From an uncultured Kangiella sp. (GTDB lineage: Bacteria > Pseudomonadota > Gammaproteobacteria > Enterobacterales > Kangiellaceae), in the NCBI GenBank assembly GCA_950096615.1, contig CATNCP010000009.1, forward strand, positions 1 to 64,000: DNA of 64,000 bases, read 5' to 3'. The first letter of the stretch is position 1, and each line of letters begins with the position of its first letter. The position numbers and the translations under genes were made by a program. Of the stretch, positions 46,693 through 56,049 are shown piece by piece. Below the pieces are notes generated by a model, which was given only the letters and a program-made list of their open reading frames with translations, did no database searches and was not told the origin of the DNA.

Positions 46693-47676
46693 ATGAAAAT
46701 TTCGCTTAAAACATTATTTGCGTTATCAGCAACGCTGTTAACTTCAACAGCCCTAGCAGATAACAGTTCACGACCCGACAGCCACGCACCGATTTCAATT
46801 ATGGGCGATCACACCCATGATGAAGGCGAGTGGATGGTGTCGTACCGTTTGATGACCATGAGCATGGCGGACAACTATATAGGTAGCAATAAGGTAAGTG
46901 CTCAGCAGGTGTTGCAAAACTTTATGGTTTCCCCTGAAAGCATGGACATGGATATGCACATGATAGGCGCTATGTTCGCGCCGAGCGATGATGTGACATT
47001 CATGCTAATGGCAAACTACCTCAGTACTTCCATGGATCATATCACGCGTATGGGCATGAACTTTACCACTGAAACATCTGGAGTGTCAGACACTAAGTTA
47101 GGTGCGCTGCTGAATATTAACAAAGATGGAAACTCAGCGAGTCATATTAATCTTGCTCTGTCCCTTCCTACAGGTAGCGTCAAAGAGCAAGATCAGACGC
47201 CAATGGGTTATGCACGTCTACCCTACCCCATGCAGCTTGGTTCAGGTACCTACGACATCGAAATAGGCGCCACGCATACCGAGTTTTTTGAACAGTCATC
47301 TTGGGGCATACAAGGTAAACAGCTTTTCAGAACGGGGTATAACGATCTCGATTATCGTTTAGGAAATCGCTTTAACCTAAATAGCTGGTATGCGCATAAC
47401 CTAAACCAGAGCGTATCGTTAAATACAACGATTGCTTACACCAACCAAAGAGATATCAAAGGTCAAGATAGCGCATTAAACCCTATGATGGTACCTACCG
47501 CTCGAACGGACCTTCGCAGTGGTTATTTTTGGGACTTTGCGCTAGGTGCCAATTTCAAGCTGAATGGTCACCAACGCTTAGCAATCGAAGTAAAGAAAAC
47601 GGTTCATCAAAGTCTTGATGGCCCACAGTTAGGCCATGACTGGGCTGCGACTGTTGGCTGGCAGTATGCTTTTTAA
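46693..47676 (+). CDS. Methionine-rich outer-membrane protein
   Basis: This 327-residue protein has a signal peptide ending TALA (about 1-22), then APISIMGDHTHDEGEWMVSY, a start found in transporter-like outer-membrane proteins of the phenol-degradation MetA family. The first 122 residues hold 17 methionines, with clusters MTMSM and MDMDMHM that suggest copper contact. The rest is a beta-barrel-like pattern ending with an aromatic residue (GWQYAF). Divergence from regBA with a shared palindrome suggests redox control. The function is uncertain. Confidence 0.8.
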   Translation: MKISLKTLFALSATLLTSTALADNSSRPDSHAPISIMGDHTHDEGEWMVSYRLMTMSMADNYIGSNKVSAQQVLQNFMVSPESMDMDMHMIGAMFAPSDDVTFMLMANYLSTSMDHITRMGMNFTTETSGVSDTKLGALLNINKDGNSASHINLALSLPTGSVKEQDQTPMGYARLPYPMQLGSGTYDIEIGATHTEFFEQSSWGIQGKQLFRTGYNDLDYRLGNRFNLNSWYAHNLNQSVSLNTTIAYTNQRDIKGQDSALNPMMVPTARTDLRSGYFWDFALGANFKLNGHQRLAIEVKKTVHQSLDGPQLGHDWAATVGWQYAF

Positions 47677-47771
47677 ATGCTCACCCTAGACAATTACTGA
47701 ACTTACAAAGTTTCTACTATAGATTTCCTACAACAAGATTCACCACAATAAGACAAGTCTCCACTACAGTT

Positions 47772-47796
47772 GCTGGCCTTTGGCCAGCTTTTTTTT
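47772..47796 (+). terminator. Terminator of the Met-rich gene
   Basis: GCTGGCC and GGCCAGC around TTT are followed by eight T, about 95 bases after the stop. Confidence 0.93.
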
Positions 47797-47878
47797 GTCC
47801 GTCATAGTTGCCAACTCAACCCTTGTTGATACTCATAACCCTTTTTATAATGACGTTTTACATTACCTGGGTGACCTT

Positions 47879-48091
47879 ATGAATTACCGAACTTTACTCA
47901 CTTTATTGACGGCGTTGCTGCTGCTCGCTGGTTGTAACTCAGAGAAAGAAGAAAGAACTGAGCTGAGTGATTACAAACAACAGCAACTCGATAAAGCCAA
48001 GGCTGTGGAAGATGAGATGAATAAGCGAGTTGATAATATCAATAAACAACTAGAACAACAGAATCAAGAAAAAGACGACGACACGCAATAA
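47879..48091 (+). CDS. Small lipoprotein with charged coiled coil
   Basis: From ATG 47879 (GGTGA upstream) this frame encodes 70 residues. The lipoprotein signal ends LLAGC (Cys about 18). The remainder is a highly charged, glutamine-rich helix (QQLDKAKAVEDEMNKRV). It lies nine bases before greB and may be cotranscribed. The longer frame back to 47780 crosses the terminator and is unlikely. The function is unknown. Confidence 0.75.
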   Translation: MNYRTLLTLLTALLLLAGCNSEKEERTELSDYKQQQLDKAKAVEDEMNKRVDNINKQLEQQNQEKDDDTQ

Positions 48092-48100
48092 TTTAATACC

Positions 48101-48586
48101 ATGAAACGATCGAACCTGATTACAGCGGCAGGCGCTGTTCGCTTGCGCAATGAGTTAGCTCACCTGTGGAAAAACTTACGACCAGAAGTAACTCGTGCAA
48201 TTAATGCTGCCGCTGCGGAAGGTGATCGCAGTGAGAACGCCGAATATATTTATCGCAAAAAACAACTTAGAGAAATCGATCGTCGAGTTCGGTATCTACA
48301 AAAAAGAACGGCCGAAATGCAAGTTATAGAGCATATTCCTAATAACCAAAGTAAAGTGTTTTTTGGTGCTCAAGTAACGGTATCAGATGCCCACAATAAC
48401 GAAACCGTCTACCGGATTGTCGGCTCTGATGAGTTTGATGCAGAACCCGAGTACATTAGTGTCGACTCGCCAATGGCTCGAGCATTGTTAGGCAAAGAAC
48501 TAGATGACGAAGTTGTTGTTAAACTTCCCGAGGAGACAAAAAGGCTATGGATAGTGGATATACACTACCCAAGCCCGAATGATTAG
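48101..48586 (+). CDS. greB: Transcription elongation factor GreB
   Basis: GreB enters the RNA polymerase secondary channel and stimulates cleavage of backtracked RNA. It has 161 residues. The N-terminal coiled coil starts NLITAAGAVRLRNELAHL, with the acidic tip in AAAEGDRSENAEYIYRKKQL. The C-terminal FKBP-like domain has FGAQVTVSD and SPMARALLGKELDDEV. The YIYRKK variant supports GreB rather than GreA. Confidence 0.95.
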   Translation: MKRSNLITAAGAVRLRNELAHLWKNLRPEVTRAINAAAAEGDRSENAEYIYRKKQLREIDRRVRYLQKRTAEMQVIEHIPNNQSKVFFGAQVTVSDAHNNETVYRIVGSDEFDAEPEYISVDSPMARALLGKELDDEVVVKLPEETKRLWIVDIHYPSPND

Positions 48587-48617
48587 AGTTGGGACAGTTC
48601 GTTACTGGGACAGTTCG

Positions 48618-49643
48618 CTAAAAACGGTAAGTAACACTCAGTGAACCAAATCGCCCTTTACCTTCTCTTTCTTCAAAGGTAGAGCTTGTTTCAGCAACTG
48701 AAAATAACATTCCCCACTGTTCCCAATTCCACACAGCCCCAGCCGAAACAATAAAACCTTCATGTTTTAAAGTCACCGAATGACTATCTCGAAACGTGTT
48801 GCCGTCAACAAAGATATCATTAAACACGTATCGCGCTTGCGCCCCTAAGAACATATAAAAGTGATCGCCCGCAGAGCCAGCCAAAGGATTGATATCGCGA
48901 CCGGGCAAAATGCTTACCGCTGGGAATGTTTCTTCCAAACCAGAACCGTAACGAATCATGGCAGAAGCAGCGACCTCTGAATTATAAGTGCCGACACTAC
49001 CGCTTGCAAAAGTAAGGAAGTCGGTACCAAAACCTTCACCATTACTCATATCAAAACGCCAACTACGCTGGCCAGTAATGCTGAACACTAATTCATTGTG
49101 CAGTTGATTGTCCCAGCCCTGCGGCTTTTCCGACCCAGTCATTCGATGAACCACTTTCTGCGTATCTTCTGCTAAGGAAGCTGGGCCGACAATACCTAAA
49201 ATAACGGAAAACTGATCGGCAACATCATTATCCCAAGCGTACAATGTACTGCGCCAACCGAGTAAGCCAGCATAAGGTAAGTCGTCTTCAATTAACGCTT
49301 CCGCCTGAATATTCTCAGGCGTCTGCATTCCCTGAAAAACGCTAAAACTCACTGCTTTTTCTCGAGGGTCATCGCGTTCAATAAACAAGTAATCGCTCAT
49401 GCCAATGAACCAGTCCGGTGCACTGGTATCAGCATAGTCATCATAAGGTCCATAACCCCAGCTATAACCAATGCCGTTGGTATAGCCGCCATCTTTTCCT
49501 GCGAAAAGATCATTTTCCAAGGTTAATGTCGCAAAAGCTCCAACACCGGGTTCCTCACCTGTAAAAGCTTCTTCTTTTGGTTCTGCCTTTAGCGCACTAA
49601 GAGGCAACAATCCTAAACCGAGTACCGCTACTAGATACCGCAT
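48618..49643 (-). CDS. LpxR-family lipid A deacylase
   Basis: This 341-residue outer-membrane protein has a signal peptide (about 1-20) and the LpxR (DUF2219) signature: LTLENDLFAGKDGGYTNGIGY with the Asn-Asp pair, DDLPYAGLLG, and QKVVHRMTGSEKPQGWDNQL with the likely catalytic His. LpxR removes the 3'-acyloxyacyl chain of lipid A in a calcium-dependent way. The barrel ends SLSVTYRF. The gene ends shortly after a small direct repeat (GGGACAGTTCG twice, 48591-48615). Confidence 0.9.
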   Translation of the reverse strand: MRYLVAVLGLGLLPLSALKAEPKEEAFTGEEPGVGAFATLTLENDLFAGKDGGYTNGIGYSWGYGPYDDYADTSAPDWFIGMSDYLFIERDDPREKAVSFSVFQGMQTPENIQAEALIEDDLPYAGLLGWRSTLYAWDNDVADQFSVILGIVGPASLAEDTQKVVHRMTGSEKPQGWDNQLHNELVFSITGQRSWRFDMSNGEGFGTDFLTFASGSVGTYNSEVAASAMIRYGSGLEETFPAVSILPGRDINPLAGSAGDHFYMFLGAQARYVFNDIFVDGNTFRDSHSVTLKHEGFIVSAGAVWNWEQWGMLFSVAETSSTFEEREGKGRFGSLSVTYRF

Positions 49644-49677
49644 GTGGGGTTTCCTTTTAAATTAGTCTTGACGAAAC

Positions 49678-50082
49678 TTATCTTTCTTGACGAAATTGTG
49701 TTTTAACACGCTGCTTAATGGTTTCTACTAACTGCTGGGTATTTTGCGATTGTTTAACATCTTTTTTCAAAACGTCTTCCACGATATCCGCTAAATCATC
49801 CACAGTAACCGATTTTTTCTGGTCAAAAGACTTGTGTTGAAAAAGGTTAATGTGATGGTCGCTTTGACGCCCCCACTTCATTAATCGATTCCAGTAATAG
49901 TCATCTTTTCTATCACTCACTAAATCCATTAAATAACACACAAAACCTATTGGCATTAATGCAAAATCTCGCAACGCATCAATCCACAGCTTGAGTTGTA
50001 ATAGCAATAAATTGCGTGTCTTGCGCCAAGTGCTCGACGACTCTTCTTGAGTCAATACCAGCACTTTCTCTTTCTGTGACAT
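49678..50082 (-). CDS. Unknown amphipathic/membrane-associated protein
   Basis: I do not recognise this 134-residue protein. A hydrophobic stretch around 35-55 (WIDALRDFALMPIGFVCYLMDLV) may be one membrane helix or an amphipathic region. The C-terminal half is charged and helical (VDDLADIVEDVLKKDVKQ, ETIKQRVKTQFRQ). It lies nine bases after the Smr gene and is probably cotranscribed. Confidence 0.7.
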   Translation of the reverse strand: MSQKEKVLVLTQEESSSTWRKTRNLLLLQLKLWIDALRDFALMPIGFVCYLMDLVSDRKDDYYWNRLMKWGRQSDHHINLFQHKSFDQKKSVTVDDLADIVEDVLKKDVKQSQNTQQLVETIKQRVKTQFRQER

Positions 50083-50091
50083 GGTTAATCC

Positions 50092-50673
50092 TTAAGTCGT
50101 TTTATTATAGGCTTCGCGGTTTAACTGCTTATCCAGTTCATTTTTCTTAAGTAGTACGTAAACGGAACCTAAACCACCGTGCTTTTGTTGTGCACTGTGG
50201 AAAGCCATCACTAAGTCATGTTGTTGCAACCAGTGATTAACATGACTCTTTAACACAGCTTGAGGCATACTTCTTTCACCTTTCCCGTGGGTAATCAATA
50301 CCATTCGCTTACCACGTTTAACGCAGGCCTTGATAAAATAAAAGACTTCATCTCGCGCCTCTTTAACGGTCAGGCGATGTAAATCCGTATGGGCCTGTAT
50401 ATCATACTTACCCAACCTCAATTTTTTGTAAACGCCCTCTTGAACACCTGAGCGCTTATATTCCAACCAGGTATTTGGCTCAACAGGCTCGACAAAATCG
50501 GTGCTTAAATAGTTAGGGTCGTGGTTCGGCTTACGCCCTACTGCTGACTCTTGTCGCGCTAGTTGTGATAAAGATGGTTCATCCTTTGGCTGATGCAAGT
50601 TGACACGATCATTCTTAATTCGCTTAACACCGCCAAGTTCTTTTTTAAATAAATCTACATCATCTTGTGCCAT
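50092..50673 (-). CDS. Smr domain protein
   Basis: This 193-residue protein has a disordered N-terminus and a C-terminal Smr (small MutS-related) domain, with TDLHRLTVKEAR and ITHGKGER as the two signatures and a final GSVYVLLKK strand. Smr proteins are nucleases; E. coli SmrB cleaves mRNA between collided ribosomes. Which paralogue this is cannot be decided from sequence alone. It lies downstream of uup. Confidence 0.92.
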   Translation of the reverse strand: MAQDDVDLFKKELGGVKRIKNDRVNLHQPKDEPSLSQLARQESAVGRKPNHDPNYLSTDFVEPVEPNTWLEYKRSGVQEGVYKKLRLGKYDIQAHTDLHRLTVKEARDEVFYFIKACVKRGKRMVLITHGKGERSMPQAVLKSHVNHWLQQHDLVMAFHSAQQKHGGLGSVYVLLKKNELDKQLNREAYNKTT

Positions 50674-50728
50674 AACATCACCAACTTTATTCCAACAATG
50701 ATTACCATCATCGTTGACCTATGTCTGA

Positions 50729-52627
50729 TTAACCACCAGTTTCGAGTGCTTCTTTTTTAGCTTCCAGCTCTTCCCAGCGTTCAAAGTAGTGTTCTAATTT
50801 TTGCTCCAGATTTTCTAAATCATTATTCACTTGAGCAATTGTGTCCTTATCTTGTTGGTAGAACTCTGACGACGCCATCTCCGCCTGCACCGACTCAATC
50901 TTTTTCTCAACGGTAGCAATATCAGCGGGCAATTTATCAAGCTCGCGCTGGTCTTTATAACTCAGTTTAGCAGATTTCTGACGAGGCTTAGCTTTCGCAG
51001 CTTGGTCTTTACTGGCTTTATCATTGTTTGACGCTTTCTGCTGTGACTTCCTTTGGCGCAGCCAGTCATCATAACCACCAATATATTCTTTAACCTGCCC
51101 CTCACCTTCAAACACAATGCTGCTCGTGACCACATTGTTAATAAAGTCACGATCGTGCGACACCAGCAACATAGTGCCGCCATAATTCTCCAGCATATCC
51201 TCGAGTAATTCTAAGGTTTCAATATCGAGGTCATTGGTGGGCTCATCCAGAATTAATAAATTTGACGGTCTGGCGAGAATTTTTGCCAGCAGTAAACGGT
51301 TACGCTCACCGCCTGATAATGCCGTAATCGGCGCACGAGCTCTTTCTGGCGTAAACAAGAAATCCTGCATGTAACTGATAACATGACGCTCTTTTCCATT
51401 AATCATCATCATGTCTTTGCCTTCAGACACATTATCCATTGCCGATTTAGTTTCATCCAGCTGCGCTCGGTGTTGATCAAAGTACGCAATATCTAACTTT
51501 GTGCCTAAGGTTACCGTTCCCTGATCGGGCTTTAAATCACCCAGTAGGATTTTAATCAGAGTAGACTTACCACAACCATTAGGCCCGACGATACCAATTT
51601 TATCGCCTCGCATAATCAGCGTAGAAAAGTCATCAATCAGTTGACGCCCTTGGTAATTCATACTGACACTCGTCGCTTCAATCACTTTCTTGCCAGAAAG
51701 CTCAGCTTGTTGCGCTTTCATGTCAACATTACCAATCAAGTTTCGTCGCTCTGACCGTTCTTTACGGGCTGCTTCCAAGCGCCGGACGCGTCCTTCGTTA
51801 CGAGTACGTCGAGCTTTAATCCCTTGTCGGATCCACGTCTCTTCCTGTGCTAGCTTTTTATCAAACTCAGCATTTTGTTTTTCTTCAGCAGCTAAGCGCT
51901 CTTCTTTTCGGCGCAGATAATTACTATAGTCACCCGGCCACGACGTTAATTCACCCCGATCGATTTCAACGATACGAGTCGCCAAGCTTTTTAGGAAACG
52001 ACGATCGTGCGTAATAAATAGAATGCTACCTTTATAGGCTTTTAGGAAACCCTCTAACCATTCAATAGATTCGATATCCAAATGGTTGGTCGGCTCGTCC
52101 AGTAACAAGACGTCAGGTTGCTCGACTAACGCTTGTGCTAGTAATACACGGCGTTTCATACCGCCTGACAAAGCTTTAAAGTCAGCATCGGCTTCAAGAC
52201 CTAGACGGTTGATCACTGACTGAACCCTTTGATCCATCGCCCAGCCATCTTCGGCTTCGATTTTCTGTTGCACTTGAGCCATTCTATCCAGTGCCGAATC
52301 CTCAGTACTGACGCTGAGTTGACGGAACTGCTGCAATAGCTCTCCGACATGGCCTAACCCAGAGGACACCACTTGGAACACCGAGCCAGTCGTATCCGAT
52401 GGAACTTCTTGCGTGAGCTTGGCGACTTTGACGCCTTCTTGAAAGCGCAAAGATCCGTCATCAGGAATAATTTCACGGTTAACGACTTTAAGCAGCGTTG
52501 ACTTACCGACGCCATTACGGCCGATAATACAAATTCTTTCGCCTGGTTCTATGGTGAAATCGACTTTATTCAGCAGCGCTGGACCGCCGTAGCCAACCTC
52601 GACTTGTTGTAAGGTAACTAAAGACAT
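50729..52627 (-). CDS. uup: ABC-F ATPase Uup
   Basis: Uup is an ABC-F protein without a membrane part, acting at the ribosome and affecting transposon excision. It has 632 residues. Two ATP-binding cassettes carry Walker A GRNGVGKSTL and GPNGCGKSTL, signatures LSGGMKRRVLLA and LSGGERNRLLLA, and LLLDEPTNHLD / LILDEPTNDLD. A basic interdomain linker and a C-terminal coiled coil of about 85 residues are typical of Uup. It is divergent from the methyltransferase gene. Confidence 0.95.
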   Translation of the reverse strand: MSLVTLQQVEVGYGGPALLNKVDFTIEPGERICIIGRNGVGKSTLLKVVNREIIPDDGSLRFQEGVKVAKLTQEVPSDTTGSVFQVVSSGLGHVGELLQQFRQLSVSTEDSALDRMAQVQQKIEAEDGWAMDQRVQSVINRLGLEADADFKALSGGMKRRVLLAQALVEQPDVLLLDEPTNHLDIESIEWLEGFLKAYKGSILFITHDRRFLKSLATRIVEIDRGELTSWPGDYSNYLRRKEERLAAEEKQNAEFDKKLAQEETWIRQGIKARRTRNEGRVRRLEAARKERSERRNLIGNVDMKAQQAELSGKKVIEATSVSMNYQGRQLIDDFSTLIMRGDKIGIVGPNGCGKSTLIKILLGDLKPDQGTVTLGTKLDIAYFDQHRAQLDETKSAMDNVSEGKDMMMINGKERHVISYMQDFLFTPERARAPITALSGGERNRLLLAKILARPSNLLILDEPTNDLDIETLELLEDMLENYGGTMLLVSHDRDFINNVVTSSIVFEGEGQVKEYIGGYDDWLRQRKSQQKASNNDKASKDQAAKAKPRQKSAKLSYKDQRELDKLPADIATVEKKIESVQAEMASSEFYQQDKDTIAQVNNDLENLEQKLEHYFERWEELEAKKEALETGG

Positions 52628-52670
52628 TAAAATACATCATCAAAATTTTGGGACATTTTAACGCAAAACC

Positions 52671-53315
52671 ATGACTATCGCTTGCCCTCTTTGCCTATCA
52701 GCCCAGACTGAGGCCTATTTTCAAGACAAAACAAGGTCTTATCTTGCTTGTAGTCGTTGCGATTTAATTTTTGTCCCTGATAAACACCACCTTGATCCTT
52801 GCCAAGAAAAGCAAATCTATGACCTCCACCAAAACTCGCCTGAAGATCTGGGATATCAACAATTCCTCAATAAGCTACTGACTCCATTAACCTTAAAGCT
52901 CCCATCCGCAGCTCGCGGGCTCGATTTCGGATGTGGCCCAGGACCGGCAGTTAAGCCAATGCTCGAATCAAAAGGTTATAGCGTTAGCAACTACGATGTC
53001 TATTACCCGAGTGATGAAGGAGCTCTTGAAAGCCACTATGACTTTATAACTTGCACCGAAGCCATCGAGCATTTCAACCTGCCACGCAAAGAATTAATAC
53101 TAATGAACTCGCTGCTAAAGCCAGAGGGCGTGCTTGGTTTTATGACTAAGCGGCCGACGGATAAAACAGCCTTTGCCAAGTGGCACTATAAGAACGACTT
53201 AACGCATATCTGCTTTTTTTCTGAAGATGCTTTCCAGTGGATTGCCGACTGGTTAGGTTACAGCCTTGAGTTTCCCGGCAAAGATACCGCTATCCTACAA
53301 AAGCAGCCTGGTTAA
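52671..53315 (+). CDS. Class I SAM-dependent methyltransferase with N-terminal zinc motif
   Basis: This 214-residue protein starts with two CxxC pairs (CPLC and CSRC, 5-30) that likely bind zinc. A Rossmann methyltransferase domain follows, with motif I GLDFGCGPGPAVKPML near residue 83 and the later EAIEHFNLP. The C-terminus YLEFPG-like part closes the fold. Its substrate is unknown. It starts 43 bases from uup on the opposite strand. Confidence 0.88.
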   Translation: MTIACPLCLSAQTEAYFQDKTRSYLACSRCDLIFVPDKHHLDPCQEKQIYDLHQNSPEDLGYQQFLNKLLTPLTLKLPSAARGLDFGCGPGPAVKPMLESKGYSVSNYDVYYPSDEGALESHYDFITCTEAIEHFNLPRKELILMNSLLKPEGVLGFMTKRPTDKTAFAKWHYKNDLTHICFFSEDAFQWIADWLGYSLEFPGKDTAILQKQPG

Positions 53316-53321
53316 AATAAA

Positions 53322-53347
53322 AAAAAGCGACCTATAGGTCGCTTTTT
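53322..53347. terminator. Bidirectional terminator
   Basis: AAAAAGCGACC and GGTCGCTTTTT form a perfect 11-base stem with a TATA loop and T runs on both strands. It serves the methyltransferase and the convergent DUF4097 gene. Confidence 0.93.
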
Positions 53348-53368
53348 AGATGTGGCTGAGAGCTCACA

Positions 53369-54136
53369 TTAGTTCTTACGAACGTCAATATCACCATTCA
53401 CGGTATCGAACTTCAGGCTGGCACCACCACTTTTGTAGCTGCCATCCATGTCCGCACCGACGTATTCACCTTCATCCACTTCGATTCCAAAGTCGTTACT
53501 TAAGTCGCCATTCACCGTTTCAGAGCGTAACTCAAACCCATCATTCTCAGGCAAGTAAACTTCAATATCACCATTCACACTATCGCCTTTAACACGATTA
53601 GAACTACCTAACTGGTCTAGGTGTACTTCGATATTGCCGTTAACAGTACCAAACTTCACATCTTGTGCAGCGTTTTTAATCACAATATTGCCGTTGACGG
53701 TTTCAGCTTTAATTTCACCTGAAACGCTGACAATTTTGATATTGCCATTAACCGACTCAATAGACTTTAAACTTGCGCCTTGTGGCACCTTTAAAGAGAA
53801 AGATACTTCCCCAGATGAGCCACCCCAGTTCATAAAGCCACCTGAGTCAATATCGACTTCAACATCAAAGTCTCGTTCGCTGTGATCTATCTCAACCTTA
53901 ACATTCTCGATATCGTCAGCACTGTCAGCGGTAATAGTGTATTCCAAAAGAATTTCATCTTTGTCCCAGCCAGACACTTCAACGTGACCATTAATATTAT
54001 CTAGGTTAATGTTACCGCTCTGAGAGAAGTCGTAAGTCTTAGAGAACTTCTTAGTTTCATTCGCTAATACAGCCAATGAAGTTATTCCCAGTGTTACAGC
54101 AGAAACCACAGCTAACCATTTATTTACTGTTTTCAT
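53369..54136 (-). CDS. DUF4097 beta-strand repeat protein
   Basis: From ATG 54136 (GAGGT upstream) this exported protein has 255 residues with a signal peptide ending about residue 21 (AVLA). The mature part repeats a strand motif SVNGNIKI, TVNGNIVI, TVNGNIEV, SVNGDIEV, TVNGDLS and TVNGDIDV, which builds a right-handed beta helix. Such proteins are often extracytoplasmic adhesion- or surface-related, but the role here is unknown. Confidence 0.9.
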   Translation of the reverse strand: MKTVNKWLAVVSAVTLGITSLAVLANETKKFSKTYDFSQSGNINLDNINGHVEVSGWDKDEILLEYTITADSADDIENVKVEIDHSERDFDVEVDIDSGGFMNWGGSSGEVSFSLKVPQGASLKSIESVNGNIKIVSVSGEIKAETVNGNIVIKNAAQDVKFGTVNGNIEVHLDQLGSSNRVKGDSVNGDIEVYLPENDGFELRSETVNGDLSNDFGIEVDEGEYVGADMDGSYKSGGASLKFDTVNGDIDVRKN

Positions 54137-54204
54137 GACATACCTCAATTATTGCTACCATTTACTCCTTTGATGCAAACGGTAGCAAAAGGGTTTACTA
54201 GTCT

Positions 54205-56049
54205 TTATCTTTTTTTCCTATTGAAGATATCACCGAGCTTATCTTTCAACTCATCCTTAGCTTTATCTTCAAGCTCTTTTTTCTTCTCATCAATCTTTCC
54301 CTGGTACTCTGCTTTTAGCATGGCTTCAATATCAATGCTCGCTTTCGGCTCCGCCCAAGTCCCTTTCAGCTCAAACGGCAGTTTTTTTCCTTTGAGCTTT
54401 GGATATTTTTGTTCCACCACCTCTTTGAGCTTGCCCTTTAAAACTAACTGGAAATTACCAGCCAACGTTTCTTGGTTGGCATTAGTCGATGCTTTACCAA
54501 CCAAATCAAACACTGGGGAGTTTAACTTAAAGTCAGGCATTTCAATTAATCCCTGCTTGGCTTTAATATTACTGCTCAGGTTAGCAAAACTGGTTTTTCC
54601 GCTGTAGTTCTCTTTATTCAAAGATTGCAAGCTCAAGCCCGACTGAATCAGTTTCTCAATATCAATGCCGTTAAAGGCGCCATCACTTAATGTCAGATTA
54701 CCTGTACCATTAAGGTTCTGAAGCATCTGTTTGACGTCAACACCTTTGGTTTTCATATTCAAGTCTAACTCACCCAGACCCGATAATTTATCCAGCTCAA
54801 AGAACGCCGCCAGCAAATCACCAATCTGAATATTATCGAAGTCAGGTTGCACAGAAAGGGCTAGTGGTTGTGACGCAAAATTAACACTAGCAATCGTTTC
54901 CATATGCCCTTGAAAAGCATCAGCTTTAAAAGGATCTAAGAAAAGCGTGGTGCCTTTATTGCGCAAGTTCGCAGAGACATTGCTAAACGTTACGTTTTTC
55001 AGTATTAGTTCACCAACCTCTAACTGACCTTTTACCCGAGCGCGTTTTAAGAAATCCGCAACAGGCGACAGATCTAACGCACCAGATTGCGCCGGCGCTT
55101 TCTCACCACCTGTAGCTGCCAAGAAGTTTTCTAACTCCAAGCGCTCAGTGCTAAGCTTAACGTCGATATCTTTAAACGTGCTAAATCCAGCATTTAATTC
55201 GAGGTTAATCGGCTGTCCATTTAGATCGACCTTACCTTTATGACTAAGTTTGGTGGTTTTGTTTTCCATACTTAGCTCAAGATCGCCGGTTAAACCAATG
55301 TTTTGTAATTGCTTGCTCAACCCTTCCAGCTCAGCATCTAATTGACTCACTTTGAATTGCTTGAAGTCTGCACCAACCCATAAATCACCTGACAGGCCCC
55401 ACTCCGACTGAGAATCACCAGCTTTTAAACTGCCTTCAGCGGTTACGGGAGTGACTGATTCAGGCTTAAAGTCGCTGACCTCAAGACTGGTGAGGTGGAA
55501 GCTCTGACTCAGTTGTTGGTTGTAGTCATATTGATTAAGGGTGAAATCATTTAGCGATAAGCTATCAAGGCTCAAAGCGCCAGGCTTACTCGAGCTATCC
55601 GAGGTATCTTCACTGGTTGCAGGCTGACTGTCTTTAGCATTCACTAAAGCTTCGATATTGGAACGTCCACTCTTATCACGTAACAAGTTTAACTCTGCTC
55701 CGGATAACTCTACCGAACCAACTTCAATATCGCCGCTCAGCAACGGCATTAATTTAATACTGGCTGCAACTTGATCTACTTTAAGTAACTGTTTGTCACT
55801 GTTAAAAGTAGTTGGTTGAGACAAGGTTACGCCGCCTGTTTCGACCTGTAACCAAGGGAAAAAGCCTAATGAAAGCTCCTGCTCAATCACCAGATCCGCT
55901 GTAGTTTCAGCTTTTACTTTCTTAACTATTTGATTTTTAAGCTCATCGCTATTGAAGAATATAACCGCTACGATGCCTAAAACTAGGATTAAAGCTACCA
56001 ATGTGCCAAGTAGACCTAAAATCCATTTAAATAATCGTTTCATAATCAC
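54205..56049 (-). CDS. AsmA family protein
   Basis: This 614-residue protein has one N-terminal membrane helix (about 7-30) and a long periplasmic part. The AsmA N-terminal domain is visible (LSLGFFPWLQVETGGVTLSQP), and the C-terminal AsmA-like region contains GTGNLTLSDGAFNGIDIEKL. AsmA proteins are bridge-like lipid conduits between the membranes. A highly charged KDELKDKLGDIFNRKKR tail ends it. It is probably monocistronic with its own promoter. Confidence 0.9.
   Translation of the reverse strand: MIMKRLFKWILGLLGTLVALILVLGIVAVIFFNSDELKNQIVKKVKAETTADLVIEQELSLGFFPWLQVETGGVTLSQPTTFNSDKQLLKVDQVAASIKLMPLLSGDIEVGSVELSGAELNLLRDKSGRSNIEALVNAKDSQPATSEDTSDSSSKPGALSLDSLSLNDFTLNQYDYNQQLSQSFHLTSLEVSDFKPESVTPVTAEGSLKAGDSQSEWGLSGDLWVGADFKQFKVSQLDAELEGLSKQLQNIGLTGDLELSMENKTTKLSHKGKVDLNGQPINLELNAGFSTFKDIDVKLSTERLELENFLAATGGEKAPAQSGALDLSPVADFLKRARVKGQLEVGELILKNVTFSNVSANLRNKGTTLFLDPFKADAFQGHMETIASVNFASQPLALSVQPDFDNIQIGDLLAAFFELDKLSGLGELDLNMKTKGVDVKQMLQNLNGTGNLTLSDGAFNGIDIEKLIQSGLSLQSLNKENYSGKTSFANLSSNIKAKQGLIEMPDFKLNSPVFDLVGKASTNANQETLAGNFQLVLKGKLKEVVEQKYPKLKGKKLPFELKGTWAEPKASIDIEAMLKAEYQGKIDEKKKELEDKAKDELKDKLGDIFNRKKR

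Noticed and set aside
48591-48615. The direct repeat GGGACAGTTCG twice between greB and the LpxR gene, considered as an attachment site.
   Set aside because: No integrase or element boundary is nearby; two short copies 15 bases apart are better explained by slippage.
54152-54607. A 151-codon plus-strand frame rich in Ser, Phe and Leu, resembling a membrane protein.
   Set aside because: It is the antisense of the AsmA C-terminal coding region; the composition comes from Lys/Glu/Asp codons on the other strand.
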